From positions 1,054,001-1,118,000 of the forward strand of contig OY723281.1 of the NCBI GenBank assembly GCA_963210315.1: 64,000 nt of DNA, written 5' to 3'. Origin of the DNA: Rhynchopus euleeides (Eukaryota; Euglenozoa; Diplonemea; Diplonemida; Diplonemidae). The position numbers and the translations under genes were made by a program. Below the pieces are notes generated by a model. It was given only the letters and a program-made list of their open reading frames with translations. It did not search any database and was not told the DNA's origin. Numbering within the stretch: position 1 is the stretch's first letter; each line of letters starts with the position of its first letter. Below are positions 1 through 9,530 of this stretch, piece by piece.

Positions 1-1383
1 GGGAGGAAGGTATCACGCCACATGTTGCACCACCTGGACACCTTGGTTGAGTATGGCGTCCTGACGGAGGCGGATGCACACCCGTACCTCACGCTGCCAG
101 CGTTCACCGTGTCCAAGAAGTCTGGGGGCCAACGTTTCATCGTCGACGCAAGGCGGCTAAATGCACTGATGACACGCCCACCGGACATGCGTTTGCAGGA
201 CATCACGGAGGTGACACAGCGAGTGGCCGCGGCGAGCTGGGTGGTGATGGCAGATGCACGCAGCTGGTTCTACCAGTTCCCCGTACACAAGGAGATCCAA
301 CGCTATTTCGAAGTGCGCCTAGGCGGGGAGAGAAAGACATTCGTGAAGACCTTCCTGACTGTCATGTGCATGGGGTGGTCACATTCCCCGGCAATCGCGA
401 ACCGCAGCGCACGCGTGCTGCTCCCGCCAGAGCACGGAATAGTCTGGATTGACAACTTCATCGCTGTCGGAGACTCCCTACCAGAGGCACAGGCGAGGTA
501 CGCCGACTTCATCAGCCGCTGCGAGAAGGTGGGGGCCGCCCTGAACTTCGACGACACACAACACGGCGTGCCGCTGCAGGACTTCACAGTGTTCGGGATC
601 CACTTCGACCTGACGCGACACCGTTTTCACATGGACACAGCCTGGGTGCAAAAAGTCCTCGGACGGGAAGAGTACAAGGAAGTCGTCAACGGCCACACGA
701 CACCACGCAGGGCGTTCAGAGTATTCGGGTCTTTCGTCTGGCAGTCGTATGTGATGCGGACACCGATGTGTTACATGCCAGCCGTGTTGTCCTTCGTGCG
801 GCGCATCGCGAAGCAGACGCACTCAAACAACGCCCGATGGGACTCCAGGGTCGCAGTACCTCCGTCGGTGCAGGCGGAGACAGTGGCGCGGGCACGCCTC
901 ATCGAGGACAACGAGTGGTATACGCCGCAGAACCCGCCACCGACCATTGAGCTCTGGACAGACGCGTCATCCACGGCGTGGGCGGCGGTGCTCGTGCTGC
1001 CGGGAGGGGAGTCAGTGTCCCAAGGGGCGTTCGAAGGGAGCGACGCGGACACGAACATCTTCCTGAAGGAAGCGTATGCAGTGTGGCAGGGGGTGCGCAT
1101 GATGCAGCGTGTGAGGGAGGCAAGCGTAACCTGCCACATAGACAACCTCGGCCTGGTGTTCGCGCTCCGGAAGGGCCACTGCGCCAACTACCGAGGCAAC
1201 CTCCTGCTGCAGGAGATATACACAACAGCGCGCCGCCAGCAGATACGACTTATTCCACACTGGGTTGCGACCCACGACCAACGCGCAGACGCGTACACGC
1301 GAGGGACGCAGGCCACACACCCCGTGGAGTTGCCACCAGTGTCGATGCCACCTACACTTTTACCAGCGCGCCCGCCTCGTTGA
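1..1383 (+). CDS. Reverse transcriptase/RNase H of a tyrosine-recombinase retrotransposon (5' end outside window)
   Basis: This is the C-terminal part of a retrotransposon polymerase. The frame is open from base 1 and the first ATG is at 22, so the true start lies upstream. Counting from that ATG (453 residues), RT motif A carries Asp78 in ADARSWFYQF, motif B is MCMGWSHSPAIANR near 116-128, and the motif C box is WIDN near 142-145 instead of the usual Y/F-x-D-D. An RNase H domain follows with Asp314, Glu350, Asp374 and Asp423 in the expected DEDD order. The protein aligns along its whole length with the RT/RNase H of the minus-strand element at 42-47 kb, and the same terminal-repeat architecture lies just downstream. 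The frame has no internal stops, so the copy could be functional. The family is a YR retrotransposon (DIRS/Ngaro/VIPER type), inferred from the repeats and the related element. Confidence 0.88.
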   Translation, partial: GRKVSRHMLHHLDTLVEYGVLTEADAHPYLTLPAFTVSKKSGGQRFIVDARRLNALMTRPPDMRLQDITEVTQRVAAASWVVMADARSWFYQFPVHKEIQRYFEVRLGGERKTFVKTFLTVMCMGWSHSPAIANRSARVLLPPEHGIVWIDNFIAVGDSLPEAQARYADFISRCEKVGAALNFDDTQHGVPLQDFTVFGIHFDLTRHRFHMDTAWVQKVLGREEYKEVVNGHTTPRRAFRVFGSFVWQSYVMRTPMCYMPAVLSFVRRIAKQTHSNNARWDSRVAVPPSVQAETVARARLIEDNEWYTPQNPPPTIELWTDASSTAWAAVLVLPGGESVSQGAFEGSDADTNIFLKEAYAVWQGVRMMQRVREASVTCHIDNLGLVFALRKGHCANYRGNLLLQEIYTTARRQQIRLIPHWVATHDQRADAYTRGTQATHPVELPPVSMPPTLLPARPPR

Positions 1384-1420
1384 GAACGAGACGGACACGT
1401 CCCTCCGGATGAGGGCCCTG

Positions 1421-1497
1421 GTGTAGAAGCGTCAACGCAACAAACAAAAGGAAATTCATCAGAGCGGTTGTAGCTGTGAAGTGATAGGGCGCTTTTT
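1421..1497 (+). repeat. YR-element terminal repeat A1
   Basis: This 77-bp unit begins GTGTAGAAGCGTCAACGC and lies 38 bp after the RT/RNase H stop. It is repeated without a visible difference at 1609-1687, giving an A-B-A arrangement typical of the split direct repeats of Ngaro/VIPER-type elements. The region just before it, with the motif ACGTCCCTCCGGA, matches the equivalent position of the 42-47 kb element. Confidence 0.8.
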
Positions 1498-1608
1498 AAG
1501 CACACTCGTGTGAGCGGAAAGCGCCCCACCACAGCTGCAACCAAACGTGCTCTATACACTAACCCCACCCTTCATCAGGCTCAGGGTGTGATCAGTTCAG
1601 GGTTTTGT
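1498..1608 (+). repeat. YR-element repeat B
   Basis: This segment separates the two A copies. It starts with the near-palindrome CACACTCGTGTG and contains the conserved blocks AACGTGCTCTATACAC and CCTTCATCAGG. Diverged B copies occur at 24018-24133 (inverted), 41652-41758, 42020-42116, 46723-46821 and 49190-49288. Confidence 0.75.
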
Positions 1609-1687
1609 GTGTAGAAGCGTCAACGCAACAAACAAAAGGAAATTCATCAGAGCGGTTGTAGCTGTGAAGTGATAGGGCGCTTTTTTT
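1609..1687 (+). repeat. YR-element terminal repeat A2 (3' end of element)
   Basis: This second copy of A probably marks the 3' end of the element. It ends in a run of T, after which the sequence is unrelated. Confidence 0.75.
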
Positions 1688-1737
1688 TTGTGATTTTTTT
1701 TTGACCAGAAAAAAATTCGACTGGCCCGACAGCCCCA

Positions 1738-1850
1738 ATGTAAATAATAGCTGTAAATAATATTCCATGTAAACAGCAAATGCACCAAAACGCACTGACG
1801 GTCACCCCGTAGCGAAGACCCCCAATACATGTAAATAATTTTTTACACAC
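1738..1850. repeat. Cluster of TGTAAAYAAT motifs with a truncated MITE end
   Basis: Several TGTAAATAAT/TGTAAACA motifs occur here and again at 2962-2978 and 4568-4632. Bases 1774-1823 are one end of the 108-bp MITE found complete at 8730-8837 and 50873-50980, ending AGCGAAGACCCCC. The left half of that MITE is missing. Confidence 0.6.
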
Positions 1851-2255
1851 ATATTGTGTGCCTCCCACTGTGGCCCGGCGACCGCCTCACCCGCTGCCGC
1901 CAAGCGGGGAAGTGGCCCAGTGGGTAACATGCAAAAAAAATTGTTTACGTATTTGGTGCCCCTGATTTACCCCTTTTTCACTACGCACAAACTACGCAAT
2001 CTGGGGGGGGGGTCTCGCTTTTTGGTCCCCCCCCAGTTTTTTTTGGTCCCCCTTTCTGTGTGGCTACTGAGACAGGACTGGAGGCACTGCGCTGACCGAG
2101 CAAAAAATTATTGCCAGAACTCACTATACACCGTACGAAAGAACGCACGACATGTGGGGCGGGACTCCAGAAACACCTGGGCAAGGTTGCCCCATGCCCA
2201 GAAACACCTGAGAAGGAAGTGAGTTCCAGGAGCCGCGTAGAACACCCTCGAGATT

Positions 2256-2573
2256 GTGAATGATGATACGATCACAGCCTTCAGGGCGCTGCGAGGTGCC
2301 ACCCTGAAGGTGGCCCTTGACATCAAGGAGAGCGTCGGCCGAGGGGTCGACGAAAAGCTGAAGAAGGCGCTACTGGCACTGGATCCCGCGGGGTATACGG
2401 AGGTCACCGCCACACAGGCAACCTCCGCTGACAACGTCCAGGAGACGTTATCCGAGGGGATCACAACGGCACTAGAGATCTGTGTCACGGGATCCAGGCG
2501 CCCACTCTCCCTCGACGGTCTGGGGATTGTTGTTGGGTATGGTGTCGTTTCCTGCAGCTGCAAAAAAGCGTAG
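2256..2573 (+). CDS. Hypothetical protein, N-terminal part of a probable broken gene
   Basis: I do not recognise this 105-residue frame. Residues 1-75 look like real protein: charged and helix-forming (NDDTITAFRALRGATLKVAL), with no low-complexity bias. The C-terminal 30 residues look like read-through. A second proline/alanine-rich piece with similar codon use follows at 2654-2860 in another frame. The two may be parts of one gene separated by a frameshift or insertion. It lies inside a possible inverted-repeat element, so an element-encoded protein is an alternative. Confidence 0.35.
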   Translation: MNDDTITAFRALRGATLKVALDIKESVGRGVDEKLKKALLALDPAGYTEVTATQATSADNVQETLSEGITTALEICVTGSRRPLSLDGLGIVVGYGVVSCSCKKA

Positions 2574-2653
2574 CAACTGTGCTTCCTTCTTCCTTAATGA
2601 TGCGTTGACGCTTCCACCCGGAGGAGCTGAAGCAGGCACCGCTTAATGATGCG

Positions 2654-2860
2654 TTGATGCTTCCACCCGACGAGCTGAAGCAGGCACCGCGCCAAAGGGC
2701 ACCCCCAAAGAGACCTGCAAAGACTGCGTCGAAACCCGCACCGAAGGCTGCCAGCGCTGCAGCACCTGAAGAACCTGCAGCACCTGCAGCACCTGAAGCG
2801 CCTGCACCCTCACTGACCCCGGAACAGCAAGAACTCCTTGAGTTTGGGGTCCCGGCATAG
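2654..2860 (+). CDS. Hypothetical Pro/Ala/Lys-rich C-terminal fragment
   Basis: This frame of about 68 residues starts MMLPPDELKQAPRQRAPPKR and continues with alanine, proline and lysine repeats to a stop at 2858-2860. Its upstream edge is a tandem duplication of about 48 bp (about 2594-2642 and 2643-2690). That duplication includes TGATGCGTTGACGCTTCCAC, the core of the YR-element A repeat. It may be the C-terminal part of the gene starting at 2256. The function is unknown. Confidence 0.3.
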   Translation: MMLPPDELKQAPRQRAPPKRPAKTASKPAPKAASAAAPEEPAAPAAPEAPAPSLTPEQQELLEFGVPA

Positions 2861-3006
2861 AGACAGAGAATGGCTGAGTAAATCAAAAAATGAGACCCCC
2901 CCCCCCCCTTTTCACTACGCACAAACTACGCAATATGGGGTCGTCAGGGGCACCAATAATTACATGTAAATAATAATCGGTGACCTAAAACAAGCCGCCT
3001 TTTTGG

Positions 3007-3247
3007 CGTCGCCCAGCACTCGCACCACCCTCGACCACCCTCGACCACCCTCGACCACCCTCGACCACCCTCGACCACCCTCGACCACCCTCGACCACCG
3101 TCGACCACCCTCGCCCACCGTCGCCCACCCTCGACCACCCTCGACCACCGTCGACCACTCGCGCCCACCCTTGCCCACCCTTGCCCACCCTCGCCCACCG
3201 TCGACCACCGTCGCCCACTCTCGCCCACCCTCGTCCACCCTCGCCCA
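3007..3247. repeat. 10-bp minisatellite (CCTCGACCAC)n
   Basis: Tandem CCTCGACCAC units with variants CCTCGCCCAC and CGTCGCCCAC. The minus strand carries regularly spaced GGGTGG blocks. The left flank (2982-3000) is GACCTAAAACAAGCCGCCT, the same sequence that forms the inverted ends of the related element at 4287-4563. The right inverted end is missing here. Confidence 0.85.
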
Positions 3248-3469
3248 AGTTGGCTGTTTTCTGGTGGGGTTTGTACTGTACTTGGGCATTATACCCTCTT
3301 GTGTCCCACCACTTCCTCCTGGACCAGCCACAGCCAATCAAAGTATACCCATCGAGCCCACCAAACCGCGGCAGCACTGGGTCTGGAGGCAGCGGTCGCA
3401 AGGTTTTGACGCAACGCAACCCTGCAGGATTTGGGCCCATATGGTGACCCCCAGTCAGTGGTGGAGACA

Positions 3470-4137
3470 GACACCCCATGGCCAAAATGACCCCACCACG
3501 ATCCGCACGGATCCCAAACGTTCAAAAGAACGGGGTTTTGGAAAATCCGTGAGGGGGGTCCCGCTGGGTGGGTAGGTGGGGTGGGGTGTGGGCGTGCTGG
3601 CTGCCTCCCAGCCACCTTCACCCATGACCAGTCCCTGAACCAGACCCACGTTTCATGAGTGAAGCTTGGCTCGTACACCACCGAAATGACCCCACTGTGA
3701 TCCGCACAAATTCCAAACGTTCAAAAGAAAGGGGTTTTGGAACACGTGGAGGGGGTCCCGCTGGGTGGGTGGGTGTGGCTGCCTCCCAGTCACATTCTCT
3801 TAGGACCAGCCCCTGAACCAGAGTCACATTTCATGGACGATGTTTGGCTCCTAGACCCACAAAATGACCCCACTACGATTCGTAAAAGTTCCAAACGTTC
3901 AAAAGAGCGGGGTTTTGGAATACCCGAGGAGGGGGTCCCGCTGGGTGGGCTGGTGTGCCTGCCTCCCAGTCACATCCTCCTGTGGGCCAACCTCCTATGA
4001 CCAGACCCTGAACCAGACCCGCATTTCATGGGTGAAGCTTGACACCTCGACCTACAAAGTGACCCCACTACGATCCGCACAGATTCCAAATAGTCAAAAG
4101 AAAGGTGTTTCGGAACACCCGAGGAGGGGGTCCCGCT
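3470..4137. repeat. Four imperfect tandem units of about 180-200 bp
   Basis: Each unit carries GACCCCACnnnGATnCG, a CCAAACGTTCAAAAG-like block and GGGGGTCCCGCTG. Copies begin near 3484, 3685, 3863 and 4058. Matching blocks, including CAGACACCCCATGG, occur in both arms of the foldback element at 37594-38212. These units therefore look like a tandemly amplified piece of that element. Confidence 0.65.
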
Positions 4138-4179
4138 GATTTTGGGTCACTTTCAAAAAACTTGAAGAAATGGGTTTTT

Positions 4180-4270
4180 GGCTGGCGGAGGCGCCTCCGG
4201 AGGTGCCTCCGGAGGCGCCTCCGACCTCCTCCGGAGGAGGCCATTTTTGCTCCTCCGGAGGCCCGAGAGC
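4180..4270. repeat. GC-rich palindrome cluster (GGAGGCGCCTCC)
   Basis: Overlapping palindromes built from GGAGGCGCCTCC and CCTCCGGAGG fill this stretch and could fold on either strand. Nothing else is recognised in it. Confidence 0.6.
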
Positions 4271-4286
4271 CTTGTGCTAAGTCAGT

Positions 4287-4563
4287 GACCTAAAACAAGC
4301 CGCCTTTTTGGCGTCGCCCAGCACGCGCACCACCCTCTACCACCCTCTACCACCCTCGACCACCCTCGACCACCCTCGACCACCGTCGACCACCCTCGAC
4401 CACTCACGCCCACCCTCGCCCACAACTCGCCCACCGTCGCCCACACTCGCCCACCCTCGTCCACCCTCGCCCGCACTCGCCTGCACTCGCCCACTCACGC
4501 CCACCTTCGCCCACCTTCGCCCACCCTCGCCCACCCTCGCCCAGAGGCGGCTTGTTTTAGGTC
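4287..4563. mobile_element. MITE-like element with a minisatellite interior
   Basis: The ends are perfect 19-bp inverted repeats: GACCTAAAACAAGCCGCCT at 4287-4305 and its reverse complement at 4545-4563. The inside (about 4315-4545) is the same 10-bp CCTCGACCAC minisatellite seen at 3007-3247. No target duplication is obvious. The 2982-3247 copy has only the left end. Confidence 0.65.
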
Positions 4564-4632
4564 AAATCGTATGTAAACAATACATGTAAATAATTTTATG
4601 TAAACAATAGCTGTAGGTAAACAATAGGTGTG

Positions 4633-5340
4633 AGGGGGGCAGGCCTGGGCGGGGAACGAGCCCTTTTTCCAGGTTTTTTGGGTCGGGGAACCAGGTTTTT
4701 TCTAAGAATTTTTACAAGGGATTTTTTGCTCGCCCCCCCACAGTTTCCAGGCGCGTGCCCGTCAGGCGGGACTTTTTCTCTGATTTCTCTCCGCGTCATC
4801 ATGTGACAGCTCTCGAGTGATGTCCAGAGATGCTTGCGGCAGAGAGTGCCCCTCATGCGCGTTACAGCTGAAAATGAATGAGGATCATCTGGCACTCGTT
4901 CTCATCGGGGGTTGTGCTCCGCAGGGACTCAATACACCTTGGCACTCTCGCAGGGCTGGACATGCCAGTCGCTGGAGGACAGTTACAAAGCTGCCACTCC
5001 CCGACGCCACCCACCTGCTGGCCCCTTCAGGTCTGAAAGCCCAAAAGCTCCCGGGGATTTTTGCAGTGGTGCGCACCATATTCAGCGCAGTAGGGTGATC
5101 TCTCCGATTTTCCAAAACTGCTGGTTTACTGGTTTGGGGAACGGTCGTCGGCAGACCGTTGAAATGCCCGTGTTAGCAAGGCACACTCACGTTTCAGGTA
5201 GCGTGCCGCGTGTCACGCATGTCGCGAACGCGGCAGGTGTACCTCCCAGGTGGGGAAGCCCGACCTCCTGTCCGATGTCAGTCAGGCTTCGAAGAAGCGC
5301 TTCATGGATGCGGCGCTGACCTCCTGGGGAAGTGAGATAG
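4633..5340. other. No gene recognised
   Basis: Only short reading frames without protein-like composition are present. The stretch 4660-4740 has T-rich runs with CTAAGAAT-type motifs that recur at 5660-5790 and 8215-8275. Confidence 0.5.
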
Positions 5341-5659
5341 ATGGACGGGCACACGCTACATGGGGGGTGCCCCCCAGCCGCCGGAGGCCACGGTAGCGAA
5401 CATCTGTTCGTGTGGGCGTACAGATTCTGTGCGAGTTGGCTGCGTCCTCAGAGGCGACTGGAGTGGTTGGACCCCGACTTGATGGGATTCGAATGACTTG
5501 AGTACGAGACGTACGCCACAGGGGGGTCTGGGGGGCGGAGCCCCCCAGCCGCCGGAGGCCACGGTAGTAAACGTCTGGCTCTGCAGTTGGCCAGCAAGGC
5601 GAACGGTACGTGGGACAGACTTCCCTTCCATCCTTGTGCGCGCCCTGTCGACTGGGGAA

Positions 5660-5790
5660 AACTTAGAAAAAGTTTTTTCCTCTGCGAAACAACCTTAGAA
5701 AAAAATTCCCCTAACAAAATTCCTAGAAAAAAACTTTTTTTCCCCTTACAAAAATTCTTAGAAAAAAAGTTCAGAATCCTGAAAGTGGGG
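5660..5790. repeat. CTTAGAAAAA-type short repeats
   Basis: Five or so imperfect repeats of a CTTAGAAAAA(A) core are separated by pyrimidine-rich stretches. The same pattern appears at 8215-8275. Confidence 0.5.
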
Positions 5791-6115
5791 AACAAGCCCC
5801 CCAGTTAGGAACAGCCCTGGAGGGGGGTTTACTATGTTTTCCCGGCAATCCTTCTTTCGGAAACGATGTGTTGTGTTCGTGCCGGAGAAGCGTCTCATTT
5901 CACTTCTGCCTGCAGCAAGTGGGCTCTGCGACACACGCATCCGCTGCTTCTATCCCCAGCCCCACCGGGCGGTGGTGGTTTGCGGCGTGCGTTGTGGAAG
6001 CGATCAGTCCCATCACGAAAGGGCAAATCAGTAGAGTAGTGACGGGCAGAGGTCGGGGCCGTTTCAGTGAGTGGCGGGGTGGACGCACTTTTCAAAATTT
6101 CCAATTTGTGACGCC

Positions 6116-6194
6116 GGGGGCCCTCGCTACCAGGTGTGGCTGAGTGAGAAACAGTGAGGCGACTGGCGAGCTGTGACTCGTAGCGAGGGTCCCC
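6116..6194. mobile_element. MITE, GGGGGCCCTCGCTACC family
   Basis: A 79-bp stretch begins GGGGGCCCTCGCTACC and ends TAGCGAGGGTCCCC, giving inverted termini. Longer family members (about 112 bp) lie at 11318-11429 and 27606-27718. Confidence 0.65.
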
Positions 6195-7330
6195 ACCCAT
6201 TTTTTTTGTTTTGATTGTTTTTGCCAGGGGTGGAGCTTGAAATTTGGGGTTGCGGGCTGGATCGGGTCAGATCGGGTCAGCCAATTTTTTCTCACTGAAT
6301 GGGTTCCCCCCCGGTTCGTCTCAGAGATCAGTGCTCGGGCCCAGCCTCCCGCGAGGGTACCGAAACTGATATGCAGCCCCGGACGCGCAAGGACTTGGTT
6401 ACAAGACAAACACATGCCATAGGGGGGGTCTGGGGGGCGGAGCCCCCAGCCGCCGGAGGCCACGGTAGTGAACATCTGTGACTTGCGGGCGTACGGATTC
6501 TGTGTGAGTTGGCTGCGTCCTCCTGAGGATACTGAAGGCGGTCTGTACTCCATTCCCTGATGTAAGGGCTTGGGTACAAGACAGGCACATGCCACAGGGG
6601 GGTCTGGGGGGCGGAGCCCCCCAGCCGCCGGAGGCCACGGTAGTAAACGTCTGTTGCACGGTACGGGTTGGGCAGCTTCATTTGTCCTCTATTGTGACTG
6701 TTTGAGGCCTGTGCTCATGTCGCTGGGGTCACTTTGCTCACGAAACGCCTCCTGGTCACCTTGAGACCCCAAGGCGAGGAGCCAACTTTTCCGGTTCCCC
6801 GAAAATCCAGTGTTCTCCCGATGGCGAGTTTGGGGGCGAAAGTCGCCATTTGTATTTTTTCCCCCGAAAACCCGATGGCGAGTTTCGCCATTTTTTGGGG
6901 GGTGAGTTTTTCACAGGTTTTAGACGGTTTTCCCACTCATCGACGTGCACAACTTCCCACCAACGAGCGTCTCTGGTTCCTGCCCCACTACGAACCGCGA
7001 CTGATCCAAAGAGTCCAAGAACGCGACGGAGAAGGCCAGATGTTCACTACCGTGGCCTCCGGCGGCTGGGGGGCTCCGCCCCCCAGACCCCCCTGTGCTG
7101 TGCGCCTTTCGAGTGTGCATGTGTACCATTTGGTGTACCATGGCAAGTGGGAAACGGCACAACACCAGGAGTGCGACATGGTTGTGAGTGAAGACGGAGT
7201 ACGTGCAGACTACCATCCCTGCACAACGAAGTCTGTCCGACTTCCTCGTTGTCCACTCACACCGCACACTGCAGAGCGTGTCGATCAAAACGAATGTTGT
7301 TGCGCATATACGCGTGCATTGCATGAGGTA

Positions 7331-7351
7331 CTCGCGCGCGAAGCGCGCGAG
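7331..7351. repeat. Perfect GC hairpin
   Basis: CTCGCGCGC, loop GAA, GCGCGCGAG. It lies inside a larger imperfect inverted arrangement: the GATGGCGAGTTT and TTCTCCCGAT motifs near 6810-6890 reappear inverted near 7380-7430. That may define a foldback element from about 6780 to 7450. Confidence 0.5.
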
Positions 7352-7599
7352 AAATTTTTTTGCGCACCCCTTTTTCCGGATCAAAACTCGCCATCACATT
7401 TTTCCCGGAGTGGCGAATCGGGAGAACACTGCCGAAAACAGGCTTGCTCCGTATTCCTTGAAAAATAGCCAAAATCCCGGAAATGTATTCCTGCTTTTTT
7501 CTAAGGATTTTTGCCTTGGATTTCGGACCCAGCAGTTCCCTGTGCCAGTCCCACAACCTCACGCAGTGCACTGCCTTGGAAATGTCTGTCACAAATCAC

Positions 7600-7960
7600 T
7601 CATGGGTGCTCGTTTCGGCACGACTGCCGCAACCGGAACCGCATGGTGAAGGCCTCCTCGATGGAGACCACCACTGGCAGCCCCAGGTCCGGTAGCTCGC
7701 CATCCTCGGCCAAACAATATGTCGGCAATGACCGCCTTGTTTTCATTGTGCTGTAAGGCGCGTCGACCGATGCATGCGATGGTTGCCTCAACAGCATGAG
7801 GCGCTGCGCGGCCTGATGACCTTCTCTCGGGCCGGCGCCATCTGACTGTTCCCACTGGTTCGCTAGATCGGGTATCCGGCGTCCACGGCTCATCTCTCCT
7901 GTAGCCAGTGATCCTGCCCTCATCAGCTGCCGGATGAAAGCAAAGAATGGGTTTCGGGAC
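7600..7960 (-). pseudogene. Possible coding remnant, function unknown
   Basis: One minus-strand frame here reads as non-repetitive, protein-like sequence, with RNPFFAFIRQLMRAG and later AEDGELPDLGLPVVVSIEEA. The first part faintly recalls an HMG-box, but the defining aromatic and basic residues are not convincingly in register. The frame runs upstream into the hairpin repeat, so any gene is truncated. Chance is a real alternative. Confidence 0.2.
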
Positions 7961-8331
7961 CGTTCTTTCCAACGACACCCCTTCTTGACATGCCATAGTG
8001 GCATACGCGTAAGGACTTGGTGACAAGACAGGCACAAGTCACAGGGGGGTCTGGGGGGCAGAGCCCCCCAGCCACCGGAGGCCACGGTAGTGAACATCTG
8101 GGTCTTGGCTGGAAAGAACACCAGTTTTTTGGCTGCCGGGAAGAAACAGAAGAGGGGCGGGTGTCTGGAGGACTCATCCTCATCCCCCCTCGGTCTCCTA
8201 GTTTCCCTGGAAAATCCTTAGAAAAAAAATAAACTTCCCCTCCTAAAAATCCTTAGAAAAAAATCGGGAAATTTCGGAGAGTGTATTCCGTATTCCATGT
8301 TAGGAGCAAGCCTGGCCGAAAATCTATATTT

Positions 8332-8729
8332 TTTTTTGAGAGTTGTGCAACAACGCAGGAAACTGTGCCAGTGCAGATCCTTGCAGAACTTCCCACACAC
8401 TTCATGACAGGCGTGTGGGGTGTTCTCGCGATCGACGAAAATTATCGGCTCTTCTACACAACACCCCACCCGCTCCCCCTCGTCGATTAGGGGTGTTCTT
8501 ATTAGGGGTGTTCTCGCGATCGACGAATACCCTTCGGCTCTTCTATTGTTTCCCTTTCAGATTTGCACTAAAACACAGTTTTTGAGAGTTGTGCAACAAC
8601 GCAGGAAACTGTGCCAGTGCAGATCCTTGCAGAACTTCCCACACACTTCATGACAGGCGTGTGGGGTGTTCTCGCGATCGACGAATACCCTTCGGCTCTT
8701 CTATTGTTTCCCTTTCAGATTTGCACTAA
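8332..8729. repeat. Direct repeats (GAGAGTTGTGCAACAACGCAGG... unit)
   Basis: A unit of about 130-150 bp beginning GAGAGTTGTGCAACAACGCA and including GTGTTCTCGCGATCGAC is present near 8337-8465 and 8582-8729. A half unit lies at 8497-8580. A diverged third copy occurs at about 10021-10195, followed by GTGGAAGCGTCAACGC, which links it to the YR-element repeats. Confidence 0.7.
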
Positions 8730-8837
8730 GGGGGTCTTCGCTGGCCGTTATCCTCCGTCAATCTCCGTCAGTTTTCAGCCAATTCAACAGCAAATGCACC
8801 AAAACGCACTGACGGTCACCCCGTAGCGAAGACCCCC
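8730..8837. mobile_element. 108-bp MITE with 3-bp TAA target duplication (PIF/Harbinger-like)
   Basis: The termini are GGGGGTCTTCGCT and AGCGAAGACCCCC. TAA flanks both sides (8727-8729 and 8838-8840). The upstream direct-repeat copy (8565-8580, GCACTAAAACACAGTT) is the same site without the insertion. A second full copy at 50873-50980 has AAT on both sides. Short size, GC-rich ends and AT-rich 3-bp duplications fit non-autonomous PIF/Harbinger elements. The superfamily assignment is inferred. Confidence 0.8.
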
Positions 8838-9530
8838 TAAAACACAGTTTTCTTTTTACCCCTGACCAGGGCATTTTATAGGGGCGAAATCTACGCTCAT
8901 TTGGGCTTAAATGTGAGGCGTCCCCCGATTTTTTGACGGACCCCCCGGCAAGCGAGACTTGTGATGAATGGGTCACCTCCCGGTTCCTCTCTCAGGGATC
9001 AGTGATCGGGTCCAGCCTCGGGTGCCGGAGGTTAGTCCAAAAAATAGATTTCGGGGCCGATTTCCGCAGACCCGGGCGCGCAAGGACTTGGATACAATAC
9101 AGGCACATGCCACAGGGGGGTCTGGGGGGCGGAGCCCCCCAGCCGCCGGAGGCCACGGTAGTGAACATCTGCTTCTTCCGGGCGTTCCGGGCTGTTCCTT
9201 GCGTGTACAGATTCTGCATGAGCTGCTGCGTCCTCCTGAGGCTACTGAGTGTGGACTGCAGTCTATTCCCTGATGTAACCTCAAAGGGTTTGGGTACAGG
9301 TATACAGCACAGGGGGGTCTGGGGGGCGAAGCCCCCCAGCCGCCGGAGGCCACGGTAGTGAGCATCTGTTCCTCTGGCATACAATCCTGCCTCCCGAGGG
9401 TGGTCTGTATTCCATTCCCTGATGTCACCCCAAAGGGTTTGGGGTGACTAAAGACAGGCATACGGCACAGGGGGGTCTGGGGGGCGGAGCCCCCCAGCCG
9501 CCGGAGGCCACGGTAGTGAACGTCCGCCCC

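Larger units (their letters stand above)
1944..2968. mobile_element. Possible inverted-repeat-flanked insertion holding a broken hypothetical gene
   Basis: GGTGCCCCTGA near 1955-1965 is answered by its reverse complement near 2944-2954, and similarity extends into ATGTAA-rich flanks. A direct repeat, CACTACGCACAAACTACGCA, is present at 1979 and again at 2910, next to G/C homopolymer runs. The inside holds the hypothetical reading frames at 2256-2860. No target duplication is clear. Confidence 0.4.
5340..9530. repeat. Cluster of a dispersed hairpin repeat (nine copies)
   Basis: A unit of about 60 bp contains the hairpin CTGGGGGGC-GGA-GCCCCCCAG followed by CCGCCGGAGGCCACGGTAGT and GAACATCTG. 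Copies lie near 5361-5405, 5519-5577, 6421-6478, 6596-6655, 7038-7096 (inverted), 8041-8100, 9111-9171, 9309-9369 and 9467-9523. Many are preceded by a shared block of about 40 bp (AAGGACTTGG, ACAAGACAGGCACATG) and followed by GAGTTGGCTGCGTCCTC. The repeated unit is therefore longer than the hairpin. Between copies I see no gene except a doubtful remnant at 7600-7960. Confidence 0.85.

Noticed and set aside
2944-3575. Frames rich in HPRPPSTTLD or GGRGWSRVVEG
   Set aside because: Translations of the 10-bp minisatellite in all frames on both strands.
5340-9530. CRISPR array
   Set aside because: The repeats are long, irregularly spaced by 150-900 bp, in both orientations and share flanks; no cas genes, eukaryotic context.
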